Below, in pieces: positions 58,408 to 64,000 of a stretch of 64,000 nt of DNA. The stretch lies in NCBI RefSeq assembly GCF_000425185.1, contig NZ_AULH01000014.1, forward strand, positions 62,001-126,000. The letters are read 5' to 3'. Source of the stretch: Pleomorphomonas koreensis DSM 23070. Lineage in GTDB: Bacteria > Pseudomonadota > Alphaproteobacteria > Rhizobiales > Pleomorphomonadaceae. Numbering within the stretch: the first letter of the stretch is position 1; every line of letters begins with the position of its first letter. Both the position numbers and the translations under genes were made by a program. Under the pieces are notes generated by a model. It worked only from the letters and a program-made list of their open reading frames with translations. It made no database searches and was not told where the DNA came from.

Positions 58408-59391
58408 TGGAGCGATCCGGCCGATCTCGCGGCCGTTGGCCGAGACGACGCCGTCCTCGACGCGCAGGCCGATGACGCGGCCGCCGTCGTCGCTGGCCGT
58501 GCCCATGAACAGGAAGGCCATCACGAGGCCGGCGACTTCCGGCGTCAGGCCGCCGCCAGCCGCCGCCGCTGCCGGCAGGGCGTTGAGCTGATGGCCGGAG
58601 ATCTGGCCCTGCGCCTCGACGAGGCCGGCCTCGGTCACCGTCGCCTCGCCGGTCAGCGTCAGCGAGGCGCCGCCGAGTTCGGCCGAGAGGCGGTGCAGCG
58701 CCAGCTTGCCGCCGGCTGCCCGCCAGCCGGCCAGCGCCGCCGGACCGGCGGCGGCCATGTCGGCTTCGGCGAGCGTGGCGGCGAGCGTCAGGTGCACCGG
58801 CAGCGGCGCCAGCGCGACGCCGCCGGCGCTGAGGGCGAGGTCGTCGATGGTGGCTGCGACGTCGGCGTCGGCGGGCCGGCCGTCGGCGCGCGCCAGCATC
58901 AGTTCGCCATGGCCGGCCGTCAGCCGGCCTTCGCTGCCGCCGGCCAGCGGGCCGCTGACCGTCAGTTCGGCGGCGCGGACGGCCAGCCGGTCGGCGCGAC
59001 CACTGGCCAGGCCGAGGCTGGCCGAGAGGTCGCTGGCCGCAAGATCGAGCCGCCGGCCGTCGGGGGCGGTGTAGGAAATCGGCGCGTCGAAGTGGAAGTC
59101 CAGCCGGCGCGGATCGAGCACCGAGCCGCGGCCGTGGGCGCCGGCCGCCGACAGCTTGCCGCCGTCGGCGAGGTCGATGCCGAGACCGCCGCCGCAGGTG
59201 ACGGTGAGCGCGACGGGCCAGCCGCCGATCGTCTCGCCGGCGCAGTCGACGGCGACGCCGTTCCGCGCCGAGAGGTCGGCCTTCGCCCGGTCGATGGTGT
59301 CGCCGAGCCACCAGCGGGCGCCGAACCAGGCGCCGGTCCACAGGATGGCGACCGCGACGATCGTCCAGAGGCTCCACCGCAGCGTCCGCAT
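58399..59391 (-). CDS. DUF2125 domain-containing protein
   Basis: 330-residue alphaproteobacterial protein of unknown function. One N-terminal membrane anchor (residues ~7-28), then a periplasmic, Ala/Leu/Asp-rich beta-repetitive region with repeated short strands, like other DUF2125 members that look AsmA- or lipid-transfer-like. The start at 59391 (MRTLRWSLWTI) follows GAGGA. Its position beside tyrA and chaC is conserved in Hyphomicrobiales. Confidence 0.83.
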   Translation of the reverse strand: MRTLRWSLWTIVAVAILWTGAWFGARWWLGDTIDRAKADLSARNGVAVDCAGETIGGWPVALTVTCGGGLGIDLADGGKLSAAGAHGRGSVLDPRRLDFHFDAPISYTAPDGRRLDLAASDLSASLGLASGRADRLAVRAAELTVSGPLAGGSEGRLTAGHGELMLARADGRPADADVAATIDDLALSAGGVALAPLPVHLTLAATLAEADMAAAGPAALAGWRAAGGKLALHRLSAELGGASLTLTGEATVTEAGLVEAQGQISGHQLNALPAAAAAGGGLTPEVAGLVMAFLFMGTASDDGGRVIGLRVEDGVVSANGREIGRIAPLF

Positions 59392-59551
59392 GTTGGTCTT
59401 CCTCGCAAGGCATCGGCGCCCCGTGGACGCACTGTTCACCGTCCATCCACTAGAGCAATGTGGCGAAAGATGGAATCGTCATCGCCGGCCGTTGCATTCG
59501 CCGGCCGGAATGCTACCCATCGCACACTTTCAGGAACGGACCGGAGGCGGC

Positions 59552-60088
59552 ATGGACGCGACCATCTGGGTGTTCGGCTACGGCTCGCTGATGTGGAACC
59601 CCGGCTTTCCCCATGTCCGGGCGGTGCCGGCGCGCATGCACGGCGTGCGGCGGGCGCTGTGCATCCGCTCGACGCATTATCGCGGCACGCCGGAGCGCCC
59701 CGGCCTGGTGTTCGGGCTCGACCGCGGCGGCTCCTGCCACGGTGTCGCCTTCGAGGTGGCCGAGCCCGACCGCGAGGCGGTGGTCGCCTATCTTCGGGCG
59801 CGCGAGCAGATCTCCATGGTCTATCACGAGGTGGTGCGGCCGGCCCGGCTCGCCGGCGGCGAGACGGTGGGGGCGCTGGTCTATGTCGCCAACCAGGGCC
59901 ATCCGCAATATGCCGGCGGCCTCGGTTTCGAGGAGATGCTGGACATCGTGCTGGCCAGCGCCGGCGAGATGGGACCGAACGCCGACTATGTCACGGCGAC
60001 GCTGAAGCGGCTTGAGGACATGGGCATCCGCGACCGGGCGCTGGAACGGCTGGTCGATGCCCTCAGGACGCGGGAGCGCCTCGGCTGA
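59552..60088 (+). CDS. chaC: Gamma-glutamylcyclotransferase, ChaC-like
   Basis: 178-residue glutathione-specific gamma-glutamylcyclotransferase that turns glutathione into 5-oxoproline and Cys-Gly. The fold signature FGYGSLMWNPGF, HGVRRALCIRSTHYRGTPERPGLV and the glycine-rich region before the catalytic Glu (VAYLRAREQISMVYHEV) are readable. ATG at 59552 with CCGGAGG upstream. Its 3' end overlaps that of the convergent plsC-like gene by 26 bases. Confidence 0.9.
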   Translation: MDATIWVFGYGSLMWNPGFPHVRAVPARMHGVRRALCIRSTHYRGTPERPGLVFGLDRGGSCHGVAFEVAEPDREAVVAYLRAREQISMVYHEVVRPARLAGGETVGALVYVANQGHPQYAGGLGFEEMLDIVLASAGEMGPNADYVTATLKRLEDMGIRDRALERLVDALRTRERLG

Positions 60089-60845
60089 GTTCGGCGACGC
60101 GGGCGCGCGCCGTCTCCGGCAGGTCGTCGCCGCGCGCCGCCGCCTCGACCAGCAGCCGGTCGCAGGCCGCCTCGATGTCGGCTTCGAGCCGCTGGAACAT
60201 GTCGCGCGGCTTGAGGCCGGGCGGGATCGGCTCCAGGAACTCGACGACGATGGTGCCGCGGCGGTGGACGCGCGCCTTGCGCGGCCAGACGGTGCCGGCA
60301 TTGTGGGCGACCGGCAGCACCGGCACGTCGAGCGACTTGTAGATCTGGGCGATGCCCTGCTTGTAGTCGGGCTTCGCCCCGGCCTCGGCGCGGGTGCCCT
60401 CGGGGAAGATGATCACCTGCCGGCCGGCGGCGACGGCGGCGCGGGTGCCTTCGATCACCTTCCTCAGCGCGGCGGTGGGGCTGCCGCGATCGATGGCGAT
60501 GTTGCCGGCCAGCTTCAACCACCAGCCGAAGACCGGGATCCAGGTCAGCTCGCGCTTCAGGATGAAGGCGGGATCGGTGAGCAGCGGCACCAGCGCCAGC
60601 GTCTCGAAGGTCGACTGATGCTTCGACGCGACGATGCAGCCGCCCGGCGGGATGCGCTCGAGGTGACGGTATTCATGGCGCGTGCCGGTGATCAGCCGGT
60701 GCAGGCCGATCAGCGTCGACGTCCAGGCCTTGACGACGATCATCACGCCCCGGTGGCCGAACAGGGCGAAGGGCGCGCCGAGAACCGCCATGACGGCGGT
60801 TACCGAGAAGAAGGCGATGCTGTAGAGGAAGGAGCGGATCGGCAT
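60063..60845 (-). CDS. plsC: 1-acyl-sn-glycerol-3-phosphate acyltransferase
   Basis: Membrane-bound acyltransferase making phosphatidate from lysophosphatidate, 260 aa. Hydrophobic N-terminus (residues ~5-45), then the catalytic block as SKHQSTFE, in which the usual acid Asp is Glu (H-x4-E), FPEGTRAEAG, and PVLPVAHNAG. Same strand as ydcF and ftsXE, in the order ftsE-ftsX-ydcF-plsC that is common in this order. Confidence 0.9.
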   Translation of the reverse strand: MPIRSFLYSIAFFSVTAVMAVLGAPFALFGHRGVMIVVKAWTSTLIGLHRLITGTRHEYRHLERIPPGGCIVASKHQSTFETLALVPLLTDPAFILKRELTWIPVFGWWLKLAGNIAIDRGSPTAALRKVIEGTRAAVAAGRQVIIFPEGTRAEAGAKPDYKQGIAQIYKSLDVPVLPVAHNAGTVWPRKARVHRRGTIVVEFLEPIPPGLKPRDMFQRLEADIEAACDRLLVEAAARGDDLPETARARVAELSRGAPAS

Positions 60846-60880
60846 GGGTCGTCTTCCGGGGTGGCAATCATTCTGTGTGA

Positions 60881-60924
60881 TGCATCCGCCTGTCCGAAAA
60901 GCGCCAGCACTTTTCGGTGGATGC
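60881..60924. repeat. Intergenic palindrome of rhizobial repeat type
   Basis: A nested inverted repeat: outer GCATCC (60882-60887)/GGATGC (60919-60924), inner CCGAAAAG (60894-60901)/CTTTTCGG (60910-60917) around CGCCAGCA. The pattern resembles the palindromic elements with CCGAAAAG...CTTTTCGG cores scattered through Hyphomicrobiales genomes. Its right edge meets the ydcF stop codon. Confidence 0.65.
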
Positions 60925-61622
60925 TAGCCGAATGCGCCGCTGATCAGCTCGGCGAGGCCGTCGATGCCGCCGAGCGACAGGCGGAGGCGCGTCGCCGTAT
61001 ACTTCAGGTATTCCTCGAGGAGAAGCAGGATCACCGTCCGGTCCTCCGACCAGTTCTCCAGCGTCAGGCCGGGCCGCGTCACCGCATAGGGGATCAGGCG
61101 GATGCCCGGCATGGCGTGCGACAGCTCCAGCATGGAGCGCGGCATGTGGTAGGCGGAGGTGACGACGATCAGCGACAGGAAGCCGTTGCGCCGCGCCCAC
61201 TTGGCGGTCTCCAGTGCATTGCCGATGGTGTTGGCGGCGCGGTGGTCGAGGTCGACGCAGCAGGCCATCAGGTCCGGCTCCGCCTCGACCATGCGGCCGA
61301 GCCGGGCAGCCGAGGTGTCGGGATGGACGCCGGAGATCAGCAGCCGCCGCGCCTTGCCGGCGGTGATCAGTTCGACGGCGCCGGCGATGCGCTCGGCGCC
61401 GCCGGTCAGCACGACGATGCCGTCGGCGGCGAGCGGCGACGGCGTCTGATAGCCGGCGACGGTGTCGGCGAAGCGGAAGAAGCCGCCGAAGAAGAAGCCG
61501 ACGCCGATCAGCAGCGCGGCGGCGAGGAGAACGCCGATCGCCCGGCGGGCGCGGGTGCGCTCGCCGGCGCCCTCGTCCGGTCCGTAGGCCGTCTCTCTCG
61601 GAGGGGCGGGCGATTCCATCAT
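60924..61622 (-). CDS. YdcF family (DUF218) membrane protein
   Basis: 232-residue protein with one N-terminal membrane span (residues ~27-50) and a DUF218/YdcF domain: ADGIVVLTGGAERIAGAVELI, RLLISGVHPDTS, NTIGNALETAKWARRNG and VVTSAYHMPRSMLEL. In the family, SanA/ElyC members affect envelope synthesis at the lipid-carrier step. Lies between ftsX and plsC; probably part of the ftsEX transcript. Function not proven. Confidence 0.87.
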   Translation of the reverse strand: MMESPAPPRETAYGPDEGAGERTRARRAIGVLLAAALLIGVGFFFGGFFRFADTVAGYQTPSPLAADGIVVLTGGAERIAGAVELITAGKARRLLISGVHPDTSAARLGRMVEAEPDLMACCVDLDHRAANTIGNALETAKWARRNGFLSLIVVTSAYHMPRSMLELSHAMPGIRLIPYAVTRPGLTLENWSEDRTVILLLLEEYLKYTATRLRLSLGGIDGLAELISGAFG

Positions 61623-61719
61623 GATTTCATTCTAGGAAATCGGCCGGCGCTTGACAAATCGCCACAAGGACCGGCCGGCCGGGCACCGGAAACAGCCGGG
61701 GAAGCCGCGTTTCCGGCGT

Positions 61720-62697
61720 TCAGTCGAGCGCCGACAGCGAGCGCCGCACGGCGAGGCGCGAGGTGAGGGCGGTCAGGAGCGCCACCGCCGCCACCAGCCC
61801 CAGCACCAGGCCGTAGGCCGAGGCCGGCAGCTCGAAGCGGCCGAACAGCGCCTCCAGCTGGTCGGCGCCGGGCCGGCCGGCCGAGCCGCCGATCGCCCAG
61901 GCGGCGGCCGCCATGGCGACCAACGCCAGCGCGCCGCCGATGGCGCCGCCCTCGATGCCGAACAGCAGGAACCGGCGCTGGAACTGGCCGGCGATGAAGC
62001 GATCCTCGGCGCCGCAGAAATGCAGCACCTCGATGACGTCGCGATTGCCCGCCATGGCGGCGCGCGTCGCGAACACCACGGAGAGCACCAGCGCCACCAG
62101 CATCAGCGCCATCAGGCCGATGCCGGCAAACACCATGGAGGCGGCCATGGCCGAGAGACGGTCGACCCACAGCGCGTGGTCGTCGACGCTGCCGCCGCGG
62201 ATCTCCTTGCCGACGGCGGCGGCCAGCGCCTTGACGTCGAAGGCGGCGGGATCGTCGATGGAGACGACGACGAGGCGCGGCACCGGCAGGGCGGACAGGT
62301 CGGCACCCGGCCCCAGCCATGGCTCCAGGAGGCGCTGCGTCTCGGCGTCGGAAAGGCCGTGGGCGCCGCCGACGCCGGGGAATTCCTGGGCCAGCGCCAC
62401 CGCCTTCTCCACCTCGGCCTCGGCGGCGACGCCGTCGAGCGGCCGCACCTCGACGGTCACCTCGCGGCCGATGTCGGAGGCCCAGGCGTCGGCGGCGCGG
62501 TCGATCACCGAGACGACGGCGATGGTGAAGCCGGCGAGGAAGGTCATGATGGCGATGACCAGGATCAGCGTCCGGCCGGCGATGGCCTGCGGCGGCACGA
62601 TCGGCGAGGCGCTCGTCTCCGGCCGGCCGGACGGACGGGCGGGGGCTGCCTTGGCGGTCTTGCCGCTGTTGCCGTGTTTTACGGGCGCCGTGGTCAT
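61720..62697 (-). CDS. ftsX: Cell division protein FtsX
   Basis: Permease-like partner of FtsE, which controls peptidoglycan hydrolases at the septum. 325 aa: cytoplasmic N-terminal tail (~40 residues), TM1 near 44-63, periplasmic domain, and three C-terminal spans. The ATG at 62697 overlaps the ftsE stop by four bases (ATGA), confirming the ftsEX operon. Downstream is ydcF after a 97-base gap. Confidence 0.93.
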   Translation of the reverse strand: MTTAPVKHGNSGKTAKAAPARPSGRPETSASPIVPPQAIAGRTLILVIAIMTFLAGFTIAVVSVIDRAADAWASDIGREVTVEVRPLDGVAAEAEVEKAVALAQEFPGVGGAHGLSDAETQRLLEPWLGPGADLSALPVPRLVVVSIDDPAAFDVKALAAAVGKEIRGGSVDDHALWVDRLSAMAASMVFAGIGLMALMLVALVLSVVFATRAAMAGNRDVIEVLHFCGAEDRFIAGQFQRRFLLFGIEGGAIGGALALVAMAAAAWAIGGSAGRPGADQLEALFGRFELPASAYGLVLGLVAAVALLTALTSRLAVRRSLSALD

Positions 62698-63353
62698 TCG
62701 TAGATCTCGAGATGGCCGCCTTCGAGGACCAGCCGGCGGGCGTCGAGCTGGTCCATCAGGCCGATGTCGTGGGTGGCGATGACCACGGCGGTGCCGAGGC
62801 GGTTCAGCTCCAGGAACAGGCGCAGCAGGCGGCGGGCGAGCGGCGGATCGACGTTGCCGGTCGGCTCGTCGGCGAGCAGGAACTCCGGCTTGGTGATCAG
62901 CGCCCGGGCGATGGCCGCCCGCTGCTTCTCGCCGCCCGACAGCACCGGCGGATAGACGTGCTTGCGATCGCCGAGGCCGACCCAGTCGAGCAGGTCGGCG
63001 ACGTCGGCGCGATAGCTCGCCTCGTCCTTGCCCAGCACGCGATAGGGCAGGGCGACGTTCTCGTAGGTGGTGAGGTGGTCGAGCAGGCGGAAGTCCTGGA
63101 ACACGACGCCGATGCGGCGGCGCAGCGCCGGCATGTCGGAACGGCGCAACAGCGCCGTGTCCTTGCCGAAGATGGAGATCAGGCCGCGTGTCGGCTTGAG
63201 GTTGAGGAACAGCAGGCGGATCAGCGTCGTCTTGCCGGCGCCGGAGGGACCGGTCAGGAACTGGAACGAATGCGGCGCGATCGAGAAGGTGAGATCGCTC
63301 AGCACCTCGCGACCCGTTCCATAGCGGAGACCGACATTCTCGAACCTGATCAT
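62694..63353 (-). CDS. ftsE: Cell division ATP-binding protein FtsE
   Basis: ATPase of the FtsEX complex at the divisome, 219 aa. Walker A GPSGAGKTT near 35-43, signature LSGGEKQRAAIARAL, Walker B EFLLADEPTGNVD, H-loop IATHD; the opening MIRFENVGLRYGTG is typical. Its stop overlaps the ftsX start. Upstream lies the divergent zinc-ribbon gene, with a hairpin repeat between. Confidence 0.95.
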   Translation of the reverse strand: MIRFENVGLRYGTGREVLSDLTFSIAPHSFQFLTGPSGAGKTTLIRLLFLNLKPTRGLISIFGKDTALLRRSDMPALRRRIGVVFQDFRLLDHLTTYENVALPYRVLGKDEASYRADVADLLDWVGLGDRKHVYPPVLSGGEKQRAAIARALITKPEFLLADEPTGNVDPPLARRLLRLFLELNRLGTAVVIATHDIGLMDQLDARRLVLEGGHLEIYE

Positions 63354-63685
63354 ATATTCTCAGCCTCAATCGCCGGCGGGTTTGTTGGCCGCCTCCGTCG
63401 CCGGCGGGCCTCCGGCCCTTGGCTTTCGCTCCGCTTTTCGTCTTTCGGGGCTTCGTCCCGAAAGACCCGCTTCCCACGCGGCGCCGTTCGGCACCGGAAG
63501 CCGCTCTGCGGCTTCTTCTCCTCTCACGCCCTCATAAATGATGTTGCCGTCCTTGTCCTTAACGTTTCATTAAGCATGTTGCCGCCATCCCTTGGAAAAG
63601 GGCGGCGACGCAGAAGGCGCGCCGCCCGCCTTCCGGACGCGCTCTCCCCGAAGGAGCCGGGCCGGCGGTCGATCGGGGGCCGAAG
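63354..63685. other. ftsE / zinc-ribbon gene divergent intergenic region
   Basis: 332 bases containing hairpin repeat copy 2 on the left and an AT-richer segment with TTAACGTTTCATTAAGC near 63559-63575, presumably promoter DNA for the two divergent genes. No credible reading frame. Specific -35/-10 elements could not be assigned. Confidence 0.6.
63398..63504. repeat. Dispersed intergenic hairpin repeat, copy 2
   Basis: Copy 2 of the element at 42584-42690. The stem GTCTTTCGGG (63440-63449)/CCCGAAAGAC (63457-63466) and loop GCTTCGT are identical to copy 1; the left flank TCGCCGGCGGGCCTCCGG and right flank GGCACCGGAAGCCGCT differ at a few positions. Located just upstream of ftsE. Confidence 0.8.
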
Positions 63686-64000
63686 ATGAGAATTGTCTGC
63701 CCCGCCTGCGAGACGGGGTATCAGGTTGCCGACGGCACGCTCGGCGTCACCGGCCGCAAGGTGCGTTGCGCCCGCTGCGGCACCGTCTGGCATGCCACGC
63801 CCAACGACTATCCCGAAGCGCCGCAACCGGCGCCCGCCGCGCGGCCGGCATCCACCGCGCCCGAGCCCAGCGAGGACGAGTGGCGCGACGCCATCGCCGG
63901 CGAAGGTCCGCAAAGCACGTTCGACAAGGACGCCGCCAGCCCGGCGGCCGAAGGCAACGACCAGTCGGCGATCGACGACCTGTTCGCGTCCGGCCCGGCC
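63686..64000 (+). CDS. MJ0042-type zinc-ribbon protein (N-terminal part, runs off window)
   Basis: 105 codons of an open reading frame truncated by the window end. The first 36 residues are an MJ0042 zinc ribbon: CPACETGYQVADG, then VRCARCGTVWHA, with two CxxC pairs. An acidic, Ala/Pro-rich linker follows. Relatives continue with a membrane span and a DUF3426-type domain and lie divergent from ftsE, as here. ATG at 63686 with GGGGGCCGAAG upstream. Function unknown. Confidence 0.85.
   Translation, partial: MRIVCPACETGYQVADGTLGVTGRKVRCARCGTVWHATPNDYPEAPQPAPAARPASTAPEPSEDEWRDAIAGEGPQSTFDKDAASPAAEGNDQSAIDDLFASGPA

Noticed and set aside
59440-59520. Second rhizobial-type palindromic repeat near CTAGAGCAATG
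   Set aside because: There is only loose resemblance (CTAGAGCA and GCATTC...GAATGC) and no convincing two-tier dyad, so I did not list it as a repeat.

Overview
The window is high-GC DNA from a chromosome. Its gene families and gene order point to an alphaproteobacterium of the order Hyphomicrobiales (Rhizobiales). The pointers are DUF2794, TIGR02302/DUF4175 and DUF2125 proteins, a giant NAD-glutamate dehydrogenase, pyruvate carboxylase, aconitase divergent from ccmAB, argH-lptM-lysA, and a hisC-tyrA-DUF2125-chaC-plsC-ydcF-ftsXE block. A near-Pleomorphomonas/Kaistia type relative is plausible but not proven. I see no rRNA, tRNA, CRISPR array, prophage or insertion sequence.

Layout: 0-4 kb holds opgG-opgH (osmoregulated periplasmic glucans). 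4-15.4 kb holds pyruvate carboxylase, an inositol-monophosphatase-family enzyme, a YihY membrane protein, an acidic small protein, the ~1,580-residue NAD-glutamate dehydrogenase and a DUF2794 protein. 15.5-23.8 kb holds a Tas-like aldo/keto reductase with a DinB-fold protein, a TesA-like esterase divergent from a YbbA/YbbP ABC exporter, a Bax-inhibitor-1 protein, a GNAT acetyltransferase and asd. 23.8-27.2 kb looks more accessory: an overlooked 34-codon reading frame with a good promoter, a secreted astacin/matrixin-like metalloprotease with an unusual C-terminal module, and a soluble PAS chemoreceptor. 27.2-33.6 kb has aconitase, ccmA-ccmB without ccmC, and a membrane chemoreceptor.

33.8-39.7 kb is a sugar/sugar-acid locus: 2-hydroxyacid dehydrogenase, SMP-30 lactonase, LacI regulator with palindromic operator candidates, and a GH2 beta-mannosidase. 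39.7-42.4 kb is etfB-etfA-hbd (fatty acyl/hydroxybutyryl-CoA oxidation). 42.7-47.7 kb has a TIGR02302 envelope protein divergent from a D,D-carboxypeptidase gene that is followed by a His-rich CobW-type metallochaperone GTPase. 47.7-48.3 kb is an AT-rich control region with a perfect DnaA box, a TTAA-N7-TTAA CtrA motif and palindromes in front of a small unknown gene.

48.3-64 kb is largely conserved housekeeping: tlpA/argH-lptM-lysA, a lone ureE, a Cache chemoreceptor, a PEBP-like protein with slyX, an AEC transporter, hisC-tyrA, DUF2125, chaC, plsC, ydcF, ftsX-ftsE, and the start of an MJ0042 zinc-ribbon protein cut by the window end. Two copies of an intergenic hairpin repeat (42.6 and 63.4 kb) and one rhizobial-type palindrome (60.9 kb) are dispersed in non-coding DNA.

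The window is mostly core metabolism and envelope biogenesis. The best leads for something undescribed are the 47.7-48.3 kb control region with its small gene, the metalloprotease with the tiny upstream reading frame, and the hairpin repeat family.
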